Part shown: piece by piece, positions 44,199 through 54,684 of the stretch
How the letters are laid out: each line of letters opens with the position of its first letter
Numbering within the stretch: position 1 is the first letter of the stretch
NCBI RefSeq assembly: GCF_000770585.1
Contig: NZ_JNCF01000004.1
Location: 1 to 64,000 of the forward strand
Source: Legionella norrlandica
GTDB taxonomy: Bacteria; Pseudomonadota; Gammaproteobacteria; Legionellales; Legionellaceae
Direction of reading: 5' to 3'
DNA: 64,000 nt
Program-made: the position numbers and the translations under genes
The notes under the pieces: model-generated
Told to the model about the DNA's origin: nothing
The model's input: only the letters and a program-made list of their open reading frames with translations
Database searches by the model: none

Positions 44199-45167
44199 TT
44201 ATTCAACACTACTATTACTCATAGAAGGAGATTTATTAGATTCATTCGTCAATGAATCATCGCTAATATCCAAAGTTAGCTTTTGTGGAGCATTTAGCTT
44301 TGAATGAAATAGACCATATGCTAAAGAAAAACCCGGGTTAAAAACTGGGTGCGGGCGGATTGGCTCTTTTACTTTCTGATCAAGTTCTTTGATTTGTCTG
44401 TCCTGATCTTCAATCTTCGCTTGTAGTTCCAGGATTTTTTTATTAGTGTCTTGTAATTGTTCAGATTTAGTATCAACTACTTTTTGTTGTTGTTGGTTAA
44501 TTTGGATTAACCTTTGGTTGGCTTCTAAAAATTCTGGAACTACAAGAGAGTTTTGATGTTCCATGCACAAAGAGGAGGCAATTTCTTTAATTTCTTCATC
44601 AGAGGAACATTCCTCAGGCACTTTGGAATTGATATGGATATTTAAAGCCTCTAAAACTTCTTCTTTGATCAGATTTCCAGAATTACAAAATTCACCACCT
44701 ACGTATCCATCATTTTTCAAACCGGAAAGCGAAATAATGGTTTCGTAGTCTTCTGATGCTTTCGTATAGGTTACTCCATGAGTTTTACTTTTTGGGGTAA
44801 TCATGAGAAGTTTGAGATCGATTAAAAGCTGGGCTATTTGTTTTTTGTATTCTTCCAGTTGGGATGGCTCGAATGATTTTTTTCTATCCTGCATTGATTT
44901 TAGAAAGCTAATTTCATGTAAAATGAAATGCAAAAATGGACTCCTGTCAGAGTATCCTTTGGTGCATTTTTTTATTAAATCTTCAAGACGTGCTTTGAAT
45001 TCAACATCTTGATCCTGAATAATTTCCTTAGAAAGAATGATCGCTTTTCTTCTTAGGGAAATAGGATTGTTTTCCGTGATTAATTTGTTTAATACTTTAG
45101 GTTGGCTGTCATGATAGCGAATGATTACAGAGGCCAACGTATAAAGTAATTCTTCTAACTTAGTCAT
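44199..45167 (-). CDS. RavI-like coiled-coil protein, putative Dot/Icm effector
   Basis: A 322-residue soluble protein. Residues 1-130 are helical and charged; about 205-275 form a coiled coil rich in Gln and Lys (IQINQQQQKVVDTKSEQLQD); the tail is Ser/Asn-rich (SNKSPSMSNSSVE). No enzyme motif is seen. It lies just upstream of and divergent from pilM; from memory, this is the place of lpg0926 (RavI), a known translocated substrate, next to lpg0927 (pilM). The name rests on position and general character, not on an alignment. AAGGAG precedes the ATG by nine bases. Confidence 0.6.
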   Translation of the reverse strand: MTKLEELLYTLASVIIRYHDSQPKVLNKLITENNPISLRRKAIILSKEIIQDQDVEFKARLEDLIKKCTKGYSDRSPFLHFILHEISFLKSMQDRKKSFEPSQLEEYKKQIAQLLIDLKLLMITPKSKTHGVTYTKASEDYETIISLSGLKNDGYVGGEFCNSGNLIKEEVLEALNIHINSKVPEECSSDEEIKEIASSLCMEHQNSLVVPEFLEANQRLIQINQQQQKVVDTKSEQLQDTNKKILELQAKIEDQDRQIKELDQKVKEPIRPHPVFNPGFSLAYGLFHSKLNAPQKLTLDISDDSLTNESNKSPSMSNSSVE

Positions 45168-45362
45168 AAATAAAGCTCCTTTTAAAGCTAAAATCTAAAT
45201 GTGGAAATCCCTTACAACTTGGTATTTCACTATATTGAATGTTTTGCTGGAGTGCAAGTGCTTATTAACTAGAGCATTATTTTGAAAAATAATACAAGTA
45301 GAAAGCTTGTTTAACAGTTTATTCCATTTAAGTCTTTTTACACCAGTAAAATGATTCCAATT

Positions 45363-45368
45363 TATAAT
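45363..45368 (+). promoter_or_regulatory. Possible -10 box of the pilMNOPQ operon
   Basis: TATAAT at 45363-45368, about 85 bases before the pilM start; the -35 is poor (TACACC at 18-base spacing). Confidence 0.35.
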
Positions 45369-45454
45369 AGCTTACGCTAACATTAATTATTAGATCTCTT
45401 GAATCTTTCTCGTGATACGTGAGGGTTACAAAGAGATACAGGGAGGCCATACAA

Positions 45455-46519
45455 GTGCTCAAATTGCTTAAACCTAAGCATCATTCAATTCTTGGTATCG
45501 ACATTAGTTCATCGGCTGTGAAAATATTGGAAATTTCAGAGTCCGGAGAGCAACTTTGTGTTGTTGGATATGGCCGTGAGGAGTTGCCGTCCACAGCTCT
45601 TGAAGGGAATATAATCAAAGACGTTGATGTAGTCGCAAATTGTATCAAAAAATTGATTGACCGATCGAAATTTACTTCTAAAAAAGTAGCATTAGCTGTA
45701 CCTGATTCCGCTGTAATTAGCAAAGTCGTCCAAATTAATGAAGGTCTGACGGAACAGGAAATGGAAGAGCTTGTTGTTATTGAAGCTGATAAATATATAC
45801 CTTACCCAATAGATGAAATAAATCTTGATTTTGAGGTACTGGGACATTCTGCCAAGAATTCCGCTTTGCTTGATGTTTTAATAATTGCTTCACGGGCAGA
45901 AAATGTGAATAGTCGTGTTGAGGCCGCTCATAAAGCAGGGTTGGAGCCTATGATTATTGACGTAGAATCGTATGCGGTTGAACGTTCAGCCCAACTACTG
46001 GCAGGCGAGCTGCCTGCAGGCGGACAAGATAAAATTGTAGCTATAATAGATATAGGTGCTAATTATACCCATTTATTTGTATTGCATGGAATGCGTTTAA
46101 TATTTTCAAGGGAAGAAAAATTTGGAAGTATGCAGCTGATTGAAGCTATTGCAGAGCACTATAAAATGAACAGAGAGGAGGCTATCGTTGCTAAAAATGA
46201 GGGCAAATTACCTGAGGATTATGAAATTGCTGTATTAGAGCCTTTTAAGGAAATGATTCTTTTGCAGATCAAACGTACATTGCAATTTTTTTATTCTACC
46301 AGTCAACATGGTTTTGTAGACCATATTTTATTAGCAGGTGGAATGGCTAAACAAGCCGGATTGGCTGCCCTGATTCAAGAACAATTAGGTGTCACTACTA
46401 CCGTGGCAAATCCTTTGTCTCATATGTCCTTTGGTAAACTAGTTAATTTGGATGCAATTAATAGAGACGCCCCTACTTTGATGGTGGCTTGTGGATTGGC
46501 TCTAAGACATATAAATTAA
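45455..46519 (+). CDS. pilM: Type IV pilus assembly protein PilM
   Basis: PilM is an actin-like cytoplasmic ATPase that forms the base of the type IV pilus alignment complex and binds the N-terminus of PilN. The 354 residues show LGIDISSSAVKILE, VALAVPDSAVISK, the VIEADKYIPYPIDEINLDFEVLG signature and IIDIGANYTHLFVL. The GTG at 45455, with GGGAGG eight bases upstream, was preferred to the GTG at 45419. First gene of a five-gene operon for pili and DNA uptake. Confidence 0.93.
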   Translation: MLKLLKPKHHSILGIDISSSAVKILEISESGEQLCVVGYGREELPSTALEGNIIKDVDVVANCIKKLIDRSKFTSKKVALAVPDSAVISKVVQINEGLTEQEMEELVVIEADKYIPYPIDEINLDFEVLGHSAKNSALLDVLIIASRAENVNSRVEAAHKAGLEPMIIDVESYAVERSAQLLAGELPAGGQDKIVAIIDIGANYTHLFVLHGMRLIFSREEKFGSMQLIEAIAEHYKMNREEAIVAKNEGKLPEDYEIAVLEPFKEMILLQIKRTLQFFYSTSQHGFVDHILLAGGMAKQAGLAALIQEQLGVTTTVANPLSHMSFGKLVNLDAINRDAPTLMVACGLALRHIN

Positions 46520-46522
46520 AAA

Positions 46523-47071
46523 ATGACTGAAATTAATTTACTACCATGGCGTGAACAAAAACGCGAGCAAGAAAAGAAGTTGTTTACAACCCTGTTATTG
46601 ATAGGGATTGCTGCTTCTGCAGCCATCGTATTTTTAATTAATTCTTACGCATCTCATCTAATCAGCAATCAAACGGAACGCAACCAATCTTTACAGAAAG
46701 AAATCACTTCTTTGGATGAGCAAATTAAAGAGATCCGGGCATTAAAGCAAATTAGAGAAGGTTTAGTTTCGAGAATGTCTATTGTGCGGAATCTGCAGTC
46801 AACAAGAACATTAATGGTTCATTTGTTTGACGAACTTATTAAAATCACCCCCCCCGGGATTTATATTACAAAATTACAAAGAGAGCATGATGTAGTGACC
46901 TTATGGGGATATTCCGAATCTAATACAAGTATTTCGATCTTGATGAGAAATATAGAAGCTAATGTATGGATTCAGAACCCAGTTCTGACTGAAATAAAGA
47001 CAAATGTTGAAAAGAAACAGCCTCCAAATAACGAATTTAAATTAAGTTTTGTACTTAAACCAAAATATTAG
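46523..47071 (+). CDS. pilN: Type IV pilus assembly protein PilN
   Basis: A 182-residue bitopic inner-membrane protein. The N-terminal EINLLPWREQKREQEKK is the motif that docks into PilM; a transmembrane helix (about 22-42) and a periplasmic coiled coil and ferredoxin-like domain follow. It begins three bases after pilM and forms a heterodimer with PilO. Confidence 0.93.
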   Translation: MTEINLLPWREQKREQEKKLFTTLLLIGIAASAAIVFLINSYASHLISNQTERNQSLQKEITSLDEQIKEIRALKQIREGLVSRMSIVRNLQSTRTLMVHLFDELIKITPPGIYITKLQREHDVVTLWGYSESNTSISILMRNIEANVWIQNPVLTEIKTNVEKKQPPNNEFKLSFVLKPKY

Positions 47072-47082
47072 GCCGATAAATT

Positions 47083-47682
47083 ATGGATAAAGTCAATTTA
47101 AGTGAATTAACTTTAGAGAATGTTGGGCAATGGCCATTGCCGGTGAAAGTTGGATTTATTGTCGGCATAAGCGTATTAATAATAGGATTGGGTTATTGGC
47201 TTATTGTTAAACCAAATTTAGAGCAATATGATACGTTACAAGCTCAAGAAGTGACATTGAAAATGGAATTTGAAACAAAACAGCGCCAAGCTGCCAACCT
47301 TCAAGCATATCGTAATCAATTACAATTGATGAATGAGCGTTTTGGTACGATGCTAAAACAGCTCCCTGCAAAAAATGAAATGCCCGGCCTTTTGGAAGAA
47401 ATATCAAAGACAGGGATTGCTTCAGGCTTGAGATTCGAATTATTTGCTCCTCAGCCTGAAGTAGTGCATGATTTTTATATTGAATTACCCATAAAAATTA
47501 CAGTAGTGGGATCTTACATGCAATTAGCAAGATTCTTAAGTCGTGTGGCTGAAATGAACAGAATAGTCACTTTGCATGAGTTTAGTGTTGAGGGGGTATC
47601 CTCTGAGAATGGAAAAACAATCTCTCAGGATGAATTGGTAATGAATATCATAGCTAAAATATATAGATACCGGGCGCAATGA
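47083..47682 (+). CDS. pilO: Type IV pilus assembly protein PilO
   Basis: A 199-residue protein with one transmembrane helix (about 22-42), a coiled coil (about 45-85) and a ferredoxin-like periplasmic domain with LPAKNEMPGLLEEISKTGIASGLRF, the family signature. Its end overlaps pilP by four bases. It pairs with PilN and links the inner-membrane complex to PilP. Confidence 0.93.
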   Translation: MDKVNLSELTLENVGQWPLPVKVGFIVGISVLIIGLGYWLIVKPNLEQYDTLQAQEVTLKMEFETKQRQAANLQAYRNQLQLMNERFGTMLKQLPAKNEMPGLLEEISKTGIASGLRFELFAPQPEVVHDFYIELPIKITVVGSYMQLARFLSRVAEMNRIVTLHEFSVEGVSSENGKTISQDELVMNIIAKIYRYRAQ

Positions 47683-48200
47683 CAATTAAAAATAAAGCTA
47701 TTCTATTGACTGGGCTGTTGCCTCTATTGCTGAGTGCTTGCTCTGGGGATAATAGCGATCTTGTTAAGTACATCAACGATGTGAAATCAAGGCCTGGAAG
47801 GCCTATTGAGCCTATTCCTAAGTTTGCCCCCCTACCTATCTTTAGGTTTCCAGAAAATGATAATAGACGTAATCCATTTAAACCTATTGATCAAAAAAAG
47901 AGGAGTGATCTGTATGCTCCGGATAAAACAAGACCTAAACAGCCTTTGGAGGCTTTTCCTTTAGATGCTTTAAAATTTGTAGGTACTTTAGAGAAAGATA
48001 ATGAGATTTGGGCCCTGATAAAACAGCCTGATGGACAGATTACTCGAGTGAAGGTTGGGGACTACATGGGGCAAAATTATGGCCGTATTATTTTAATTAA
48101 AAATGAACTGATTAAACTGGAAGAGACTGTGCAAAATTCAGGAGTGTGGGAAAAACAGATTACCACAATTAATTTGGATACTGGCAAAAAGCAGGAGTGA
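47679..48200 (+). CDS. pilP: Type IV pilus lipoprotein PilP
   Basis: A 173-residue inner-membrane lipoprotein: the signal ends at LLSAC (Cys 21). A disordered, proline-rich linker precedes a beta-sandwich domain with LKFVGTLEKDNEIWALIKQPDGQITRVKVGDYMGQNYGRI in the family pattern. It bridges PilNO to the secretin PilQ. Confidence 0.93.
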   Translation: MTIKNKAILLTGLLPLLLSACSGDNSDLVKYINDVKSRPGRPIEPIPKFAPLPIFRFPENDNRRNPFKPIDQKKRSDLYAPDKTRPKQPLEAFPLDALKFVGTLEKDNEIWALIKQPDGQITRVKVGDYMGQNYGRIILIKNELIKLEETVQNSGVWEKQITTINLDTGKKQE

Positions 48201-48203
48201 TGT

Positions 48204-50306
48204 GTGCGAAAAATTATCGCTATTTTGATATTGATTAGTGTCAGTTTTAGTGTGGCCTATTCTAAAAGTAATTCTTTGATTTCAGTAAAAATACTGCCTT
48301 TGCCTGAAAATAGGGTAAGAATTGATTTTCAATTTGCTAAACCTTTAAAGCAGCTTCCTGCAAGTTTTATTACCCAGAAGCCCCCTCGTCTAGTATTAGA
48401 TTTTATTAGTACAGACATGCAACTTCCTCATGAACAGAAAACAAAGACCATTGAGTTGGGTTCATTACGTAGTTATAACATTGTTGCAGTAGGGGACAGA
48501 GTAAGAGCCATATTGGAATTGGATCGCTCAGTATCTTATTCAGGCAGTACGGCGGGTTCGGTTTATAGTCTTGTCCTGACTGGTAAAAGTAATGATTTAT
48601 TCGAAAATACCAAAGAAGTATTTATAACTAATCAAGTTGTGAACGCGAAACACGAAATTAAAAGAATTGATTTTCGCGGTATAGAGAAACAAGGGGGTAG
48701 GGTTTTAATCGATGTTTCTGATACAGGTATTCCAATTGATGTAACACAAGTTGGTAAGGAAATAATAGTTAATTTTATAAATACAAGAATTCCACTGAAC
48801 TTGATGAAGCGTTATGACGTTTCCGATTTTCATAGTCCAGTACAAATCATCACTATGCAACAGGAAGGCACAAAGGTTCGAATGACCATCCTTAGCAAAG
48901 GCGATTATGGGCATTTTGTTTATCAGGTCAATAAACAATTTATGGTCGATGTATTCCCTTTAACTGCCGAAGAAATTCGCCAGGCGAAATTGAAAAAACA
49001 GGTATTTACTGGTAAACGAATTTCTTTAAATTTCCAGAATATTAGTATTCGAGCAGTACTTCAATTACTGGCGGATTTTACTGGAATTAATATGGTAGTT
49101 AGCGATAAGGTACAAGGAGATATAACCCTTAGATTAAATGATATACCCTGGGACCAAGCGCTGGATATTATTTTAACGACCCAAGGCCTGGATAAGCGTA
49201 GAAAGGGTAATGTCATGCTGATAGACACCAAAGCTTCTATGGATAAAATGGAGGAAGAGCAACTCAAAAGTCAACAGACAATAGAAAAGTTGGAACCGAT
49301 ACGCTCTGATTTGATTCAAATTAATTATGCAAAAGCAGTTGATATTGCTGTTTTGGTTAAGGATAAACAAAACTCCTTGCTATCCGAGAGAGGTAAGATA
49401 AGTGTAGATGCAAGAACCAATACGATTTGGATTCAAGACACAGGTACCAAAATTGAGGAAGTGAGGGAGCTGATAAAGCAATTGGATGTGCCTGTTAAAC
49501 AAGTTCTTATCGAGGCGCGTATTGTTGAAGTGACGAAGGATTTTGCTCAGGAACTTGGGATAAGATGGGGTATATCTAAACCAACTCATTTAAGTGGTAC
49601 TTTGGAAGGTGCTAACCAGTTAGCCCAAGGAACACTACCCGCTAATGTAACTCCGTTGAGTGATCGATTAAACTTGGATTTGGCGGCTGCAGTTTCTCCT
49701 CTAACAGGCGCTCCGCCAGCTTCGGTGGGTATTGCGTTAGCTAAGCTTGGTGATAATATTTTATTGGATCTGGAATTATCGGCATTGGAAAGCGAAGGGC
49801 GTGCTGAATTAATTTCCAGTCCAAGACTAATCACAACGAATCAACAAGCAGCAGTTATTGAGTCAGGTGAGGAGATTCCATACCAGGAGGCTACTTCAAG
49901 TGGTGCTACAGCGGTCGTATTTAAAAAAGCGGTATTGAGTTTGAAAGTGACACCACAAATTACACCTGATGGCAAAATTTTAATGGATTTACAGATAAAT
50001 CAGGATACACCTTCTCCCCGAGAATTTCTTGGAGTCCCTGCGATAATTACAAAAGAGATCCAAACGAATGTATTAGTTAATAATGGTCAAACCATAGTTC
50101 TTGGAGGTATTTATAAGCAAGATAAGAGAAAAACAATCAACAGAATACCTTTTTTTGGCGAATTACCTGTAGTTGGAGCTGCATTTAGAAATAGTGAAAT
50201 TACTTTGAGAAATGAAGAGTTGCTTATTTTTATTACTCCAAGAATAATAACCAATGCTCTATCGATTACTACTATTGAAGGCCGTGAAAAAGAAGTTTAT
50301 AAATAA
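48204..50306 (+). CDS. pilQ: Type IV pilus secretin PilQ
   Basis: The outer-membrane secretin of type IV pili, also needed for DNA uptake in Legionella. The 700 residues show a signal peptide (about 1-20), AMIN domains (about 25-250), a secretin N0/STN domain (ISLNFQNISIRAVLQLLADF), an N1 domain and the secretin core with VLIEARIVEVTKDFAQELGIRWG, SSPRLITTNQQAAVIESGEEIPY and NNGQTIVLGGIYK. The GTG at 48204 has AGGAG upstream. It is the last pil gene here. Confidence 0.95.
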   Translation: MRKIIAILILISVSFSVAYSKSNSLISVKILPLPENRVRIDFQFAKPLKQLPASFITQKPPRLVLDFISTDMQLPHEQKTKTIELGSLRSYNIVAVGDRVRAILELDRSVSYSGSTAGSVYSLVLTGKSNDLFENTKEVFITNQVVNAKHEIKRIDFRGIEKQGGRVLIDVSDTGIPIDVTQVGKEIIVNFINTRIPLNLMKRYDVSDFHSPVQIITMQQEGTKVRMTILSKGDYGHFVYQVNKQFMVDVFPLTAEEIRQAKLKKQVFTGKRISLNFQNISIRAVLQLLADFTGINMVVSDKVQGDITLRLNDIPWDQALDIILTTQGLDKRRKGNVMLIDTKASMDKMEEEQLKSQQTIEKLEPIRSDLIQINYAKAVDIAVLVKDKQNSLLSERGKISVDARTNTIWIQDTGTKIEEVRELIKQLDVPVKQVLIEARIVEVTKDFAQELGIRWGISKPTHLSGTLEGANQLAQGTLPANVTPLSDRLNLDLAAAVSPLTGAPPASVGIALAKLGDNILLDLELSALESEGRAELISSPRLITTNQQAAVIESGEEIPYQEATSSGATAVVFKKAVLSLKVTPQITPDGKILMDLQINQDTPSPREFLGVPAIITKEIQTNVLVNNGQTIVLGGIYKQDKRKTINRIPFFGELPVVGAAFRNSEITLRNEELLIFITPRIITNALSITTIEGREKEVYK

Positions 50307-50490
50307 ATGAGATATAACTATCATGTTATCTGATGATATATAACGAATTTTTAGTAGGTTGGTGCTGCGTAAATAGCGAGGTCCAACATGCTAATCTCTT
50401 GGTTTTTTCCAAATCAGGTTAATGCGTGTCAAACTGTATTTATATTAAAACTATTAACTAATGGTTGTGCTTGTGATACGGTGAGTGTGT

Positions 50491-50600
50491 TATAATAAAT
50501 AAGTTAGGTTGCTATATTTTAAAAAGCCTTTAACCTTAATAAGCCATGGAATGTGCAAAGACGCAAGTTCAATGGGCAGCAAGAAATTGCGATAAGTAAT
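50491..50600 (+). ncRNA. Possible structured leader or small RNA
   Basis: An extended -10 (TGTTATAAT, 50488-50496) is followed by three potential hairpins: GGTTGC with GC...AACC (about 50507-50535), CCATGGAA with TTCAATGG (about 50544-50575), and GCAA/TTGC (about 50579-50590). There is no T-run. It lies in the 526-base gap between pilQ and aroK and could be a leader of aroK or an unrelated small RNA. Weak evidence. Confidence 0.25.
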
Positions 50601-50775
50601 TATTTTGTATGTAATTAATTATCATCCGTTGTAGAATATCGGAAGTTTTTAGATTGTAGTTGGATGTATTCCTAATTTATGTTATTTACTTTAAACCTTA
50701 GAGCTGTAGGTAATGCTTTATCTCGTAGCGGATTGTAAATATCATGAAATCATCTAAGACGTGTATCTAATTTGT

Positions 50776-50784
50776 TGTTATAAT
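50776..50784 (+). promoter_or_regulatory. Putative aroK promoter, extended -10
   Basis: TGTTATAAT at 50776-50784, about 50 bases before the aroK ATG. Confidence 0.5.
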
Positions 50785-50832
50785 GGGCATGGTTAATTAT
50801 GACAATTCAGTAGAAGAGGTATATAAGAAAAA

Positions 50833-51360
50833 ATGAGCATAGTTAAAGTACGAAATATTTTTCTCATTGGTCCCATGGGTGCTGGAAAGAGTACTATAGG
50901 ACGTGCTTTGGCAAAGGAGCTCAAACTGGAATTCTATGACTCAGATGAAGTAATTGAAGAGCGCGCTGGCGCTGATATATCATGGATTTTTGATATAGAA
51001 GGGGAGGAAGGATTTAGGCGTCGAGAACAAAAAGTTATCGATGAATTGACTCAAAAGAATAATATAGTATTGGCAACTGGTGGTGGTGTGGTCATTACTC
51101 CTGAGAATAGAAATGCTCTTGCAGCTCGTGGAACAGTAATTTATCTCAAGACATCTTTACAACAGCAATTTGAAAGAACAAAACGTGATACGAAACGACC
51201 TTTATTACAAACTGATGATCTTGAAGGACGACTGGAACTGCTAAGAGACGAGCGAGAACCTTTTTATGATGAATTAGCAGATGTCAGCTTTGAGACTGAT
51301 AAATTAACCGTAAAAGCTGTAGCCAATAACATAATAAAATATTTGTATGGCGAAGTTTGA
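50833..51360 (+). CDS. aroK: Shikimate kinase
   Basis: AroK phosphorylates shikimate in the chorismate pathway. The 175 residues have the P-loop [11 protein letters not shown], the shikimate-binding [18 protein letters not shown] and LATGGGVV, and the lid RDTKRPLL. It overlaps aroB by 14 bases and leads the conserved aroK-aroB-damX operon. Confidence 0.95.
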   Translation: MSIVKVRNIFLIGPMGAGKSTIGRALAKELKLEFYDSDEVIEERAGADISWIFDIEGEEGFRRREQKVIDELTQKNNIVLATGGGVVITPENRNALAARGTVIYLKTSLQQQFERTKRDTKRPLLQTDDLEGRLELLRDEREPFYDELADVSFETDKLTVKAVANNIIKYLYGEV

Positions 51361-52450
51361 ACTTTATGCCAAGGTTGATATTTCTCTATCAGGATATCAA
51401 TATCCAATAATTATATGCCAAAATGGATTAATGGATTCTGATTTCATCAATCGCCTCGTCACTTCAGAACAAGTGTTTGTCGTTACCAACAGGACAATTG
51501 CGCCTTTGTATTTGAATTTGTTGCAATCTATTTTATCTACAAAGCAATGTGATGTCGTTGTATTAGAGGATGGTGAGAAGCATAAGAATCAACAAAGTTT
51601 GTTTAGCATTTACGATTCTTTAATTCAAAACCAACATCATCGAGATACTTGCATAGTAGCTTTAGGTGGAGGAGTGGTTGGTGATATTGCTGGATTTGCG
51701 GCTTCTACCTACCAACGAGGCGTGTCATTTATTCAAATACCTACGACGCTTTTGGCTCAAGTCGATGCTTCAGTAGGGGGTAAAACTGCTATCAATCATC
51801 CTTTAGGAAAAAATATGATTGGCAGTTTTTATCAGCCTATGGCTGTTATAATTGACTTAAGTACCTTACAAACATTGCCTGAACGAGAATTTCGCTCAGG
51901 TATTGCTGAGATGATAAAATACGCCTTGTTGGTGGGTGGGGCTTTTTTTAAGCAAATTCAACAGGTGCTTCAGCAAGGATTAACAGTAGATAGCCCAGAA
52001 TTACCACAATTAATAGCAGAATGTTGTCAAATTAAAGCAAAAATTGTAGAACAGGATGAAAAAGAATTAGGACAACGCGCCTTACTTAATCTTGGGCATA
52101 CTTTTGCCCATGCACTAGAAACATATACTAATTATCAAAGATGGTTACATGGTGAAGCGGTAGCTATAGGGCTTTATTGCGCTTCGCTATTATCGAAAAA
52201 AATGGGTCTACTTGATAAAATGATTGTGGATGAAGTAGAGCAGATGCTGATTGATGCAGGATTACCTTATAAAATTCCAAAATCAATAGATTTAAGTCAA
52301 TTAAGAGACTTAATGAATTTGGATAAAAAAGTAAAAAACAATTGTTTGCGTTTTGTGGTGATGAAAAAACCAGGTGTTTGTTATCTTGATGACTCGGTTA
52401 CAGAAGATTGTTTATATGACACGCTGATTAATGCTGTAGAAGGAGAATAA
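51347..52450 (+). CDS. aroB: 3-dehydroquinate synthase
   Basis: AroB cyclises DAHP to 3-dehydroquinate, the second step of the shikimate pathway, using NAD and zinc. The 367 residues show [51 protein letters not shown]-like and the metal-binding [11 protein letters not shown] and LHGEAVAIG. It overlaps aroK and is followed after two bases by damX. Confidence 0.95.
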   Translation: MAKFELYAKVDISLSGYQYPIIICQNGLMDSDFINRLVTSEQVFVVTNRTIAPLYLNLLQSILSTKQCDVVVLEDGEKHKNQQSLFSIYDSLIQNQHHRDTCIVALGGGVVGDIAGFAASTYQRGVSFIQIPTTLLAQVDASVGGKTAINHPLGKNMIGSFYQPMAVIIDLSTLQTLPEREFRSGIAEMIKYALLVGGAFFKQIQQVLQQGLTVDSPELPQLIAECCQIKAKIVEQDEKELGQRALLNLGHTFAHALETYTNYQRWLHGEAVAIGLYCASLLSKKMGLLDKMIVDEVEQMLIDAGLPYKIPKSIDLSQLRDLMNLDKKVKNNCLRFVVMKKPGVCYLDDSVTEDCLYDTLINAVEGE

Positions 52451-52452
52451 AA

Positions 52453-53904
52453 ATGGCAGATGATAAGACTCATCCTGAGGAAGGAACTGTAAATCAACCC
52501 AGGACTTTACTAAAACCTAGATCTTGGTTTGCAAAAATTGATTTCATTAATCATTTGATTCTTTCTAACAATCTACTAATAACTGTTTTGTCAGAAAAAG
52601 AGGGTGGGAAAACTTGTTTTAGTTCTCTATTACAAAATAATCTGGATCAACAGATTACATCAGTATTAATTAAGGTGAAACCACCGCTGGATAGCCAAAA
52701 TATTATCAACCAGCTTACTACTCAGTTACATCTTAACCATAGTAAAGACATTGATATTCATTCCATCGTAACCCAAATCAATGAACGAAAAACTCATGTT
52801 CTTTTGATCATTGATGATGCGCAATATTTGCCTGAACACTTCATCAAAGAAATCATGATCATGATAAAAAATCAGGGAAATTTGGGATTTTTTCATGTTT
52901 GTCTTATTTCTAATTATTCAATTATTGCTACACTACATGGTTTTGTGACGGACCAATTTAGTAATCTTATACACACCATAGAATTAGGAAAATTGACTGA
53001 AGGTGAAACCAGAACTTATGTTTTGCAACGAGTAATGAACTCTCATTTAATTAACAAACCACTTACTGACGTGCAATTCAAGCAATTTTATCAGTTGAGT
53101 AAAGGAAATTTGGCGAAAATCAATGCAAATTTGGGATCATTTATCTCCAATTGCTCAACTAAAAATGGAAACAATAAGTATGCTATTTTAAAAAGAACTG
53201 GTTTGGCAGCAAGTGTTGCTATTGCAGCAAGTCTATCCTACTTCTATTTTGATAGGGTATACGATGCCAATAAACTACCTGACTTGGCTGCTGTGACAAC
53301 TCCACCTCCGATAAAAGACATTGTTAAAGAAATTGAGACTCCATCTATGAAGCAATTAGCGAGTTATATTGCTTCATGGGAAGATTCTTCTACAAGACAA
53401 TTGGTTCATTATGGGTTACCTAAAAAACAAATTTTAGATGATTTCTTGGATGAAGAGGAAAATATTAATACAGTTGCCCTTGTGGATAAAGTAGTTGTTA
53501 TTCCGAAGGTAAAACCTAATAATCAGTCTATGCAAGCATTATCTCAGAAATCACCAGTAGTGATTAGTGAGTCTAAATTGCCCTCGGTCCCAATTTTGGC
53601 ACAGAAGAAACCAACTCATCAGAGAACTGTAGTTAAAAAAAATATAAATAATCATTTATATACCATACAGTTGGCTGCAAGCCATAAAATGGAAGATATC
53701 AACAAATTTAAGAAAAATAACAAACTGCTTGCGCAAAGCGTGATAAGACATTTTACAAATGCAAAGGGCAGTTGGTACATATTAACTTTTGGAGAATATG
53801 AGAGTAAGGTCCAGGCTCAGAGGAATATAAAAAAATTGCCAGCTGAGCTTGTCAAATTAAATCCTTGGATACGAACTGTGGAAGGTCTTTCCAGCATAGG
53901 TTAG
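52453..53904 (+). CDS. damX: DamX-like cell division protein (AAA plus SPOR)
   Basis: A 483-residue protein with an ExeA-type AAA domain (about 20-235; Walker A degenerate at SEKEGGKTC, Walker B VLLIIDDAQ), one transmembrane helix (about 253-272), a periplasmic linker of about 120 residues and a C-terminal SPOR domain (about 397-475) that binds denuded septal peptidoglycan. Domain order and the place behind aroK-aroB match DamX. The dam gene that often follows is absent. Confidence 0.88.
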   Translation: MADDKTHPEEGTVNQPRTLLKPRSWFAKIDFINHLILSNNLLITVLSEKEGGKTCFSSLLQNNLDQQITSVLIKVKPPLDSQNIINQLTTQLHLNHSKDIDIHSIVTQINERKTHVLLIIDDAQYLPEHFIKEIMIMIKNQGNLGFFHVCLISNYSIIATLHGFVTDQFSNLIHTIELGKLTEGETRTYVLQRVMNSHLINKPLTDVQFKQFYQLSKGNLAKINANLGSFISNCSTKNGNNKYAILKRTGLAASVAIAASLSYFYFDRVYDANKLPDLAAVTTPPPIKDIVKEIETPSMKQLASYIASWEDSSTRQLVHYGLPKKQILDDFLDEEENINTVALVDKVVVIPKVKPNNQSMQALSQKSPVVISESKLPSVPILAQKKPTHQRTVVKKNINNHLYTIQLAASHKMEDINKFKKNNKLLAQSVIRHFTNAKGSWYILTFGEYESKVQAQRNIKKLPAELVKLNPWIRTVEGLSSIG

Positions 53905-54007
53905 GTCACAAATTGAAGGGCAAAAATTGTCTTTGCTCCCCCTAATTCTGGGAAAACAGGCTCAAATCTGCTAATCTTAACTTAGCCATCAGAATTTTAA
54001 GGAGAAA

Positions 54008-54442
54008 ATGATGTATAAAAGGGTATTATTTGCTACGGACTTTGATGAGGTGGGTCTACGAGCAGCTGAGAAGGCAAAAAAAATAGCTGATGAAAATAAT
54101 GCTGATTTAATCTTGGTGCATGTAGTTGAACCGATCCCAGCTTATGCTTACCCTGGTTTTGCAGGATTTGCTGAAGTAGAGATGTCTATTCGTGAGCAAG
54201 CTGAAAAAGAATTAAATGAATTGGCTGAAAAATTAGGCGTAGATGAGAGGCACCGTTTTATAGAGTTTGGTTCAACCAAAAATGAAATCTTAAGGGTAGC
54301 GAAAGAGCATAAAATTGATTTGATCGTTACTGGAAGCCATGGAAAGCACGGCCTTTCTTTATTATTAGGATCCACTGCCAATGCCATTTTGCATGGTGCA
54401 GAATGTGATGTTTTAATTGTAAGGCCTAAAGTAAATCATTAA
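54008..54442 (+). CDS. uspA: Universal stress protein
   Basis: A 144-residue single UspA domain. The nucleotide-binding motif G-2X-G-9X-G(S/T) is present as GSHGKHGLSLLLGST near the C-terminus, and LFATDFDEVGLRAAEKA at the N-terminus. It stands alone with its own ribosome site (GGAGAAA). Role in stress survival is inferred from the family. Confidence 0.9.
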   Translation: MMYKRVLFATDFDEVGLRAAEKAKKIADENNADLILVHVVEPIPAYAYPGFAGFAEVEMSIREQAEKELNELAEKLGVDERHRFIEFGSTKNEILRVAKEHKIDLIVTGSHGKHGLSLLLGSTANAILHGAECDVLIVRPKVNH

Positions 54443-54684
54443 TTAAGAAGCTTTGATTAAACCCGTATTTTGTTTTAATTAAGTTTGGGGTTTTATAGGT
54501 TGAGTTATTTTGATCCACAGGCATCATTGAAAAGCGTATTCAATATCCCATATTGGATCGAATGACCAACCTATAGGCACATGGTTGCTGTCGGGGAAAT
54601 GGAATTTTAAATAAAACCTGACATTCAATAAACTTCAGAAAACCAGTATACTATGTCTTTTTACAATTCGAATTGAATCGACTA

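Noticed and set aside
47072-47079. GCCGATAA just before pilO as a FliA -10 box
   Set aside because: The nearest upstream TAAA is 12, not 15, bases away, and the site lies between tightly packed operon genes.
50544-50590. c-di-GMP-I (GEMM) riboswitch, suggested by AAAGACGCAAG
   Set aside because: The conserved tetraloop/receptor blocks and the GGTAGC-type arm are missing.
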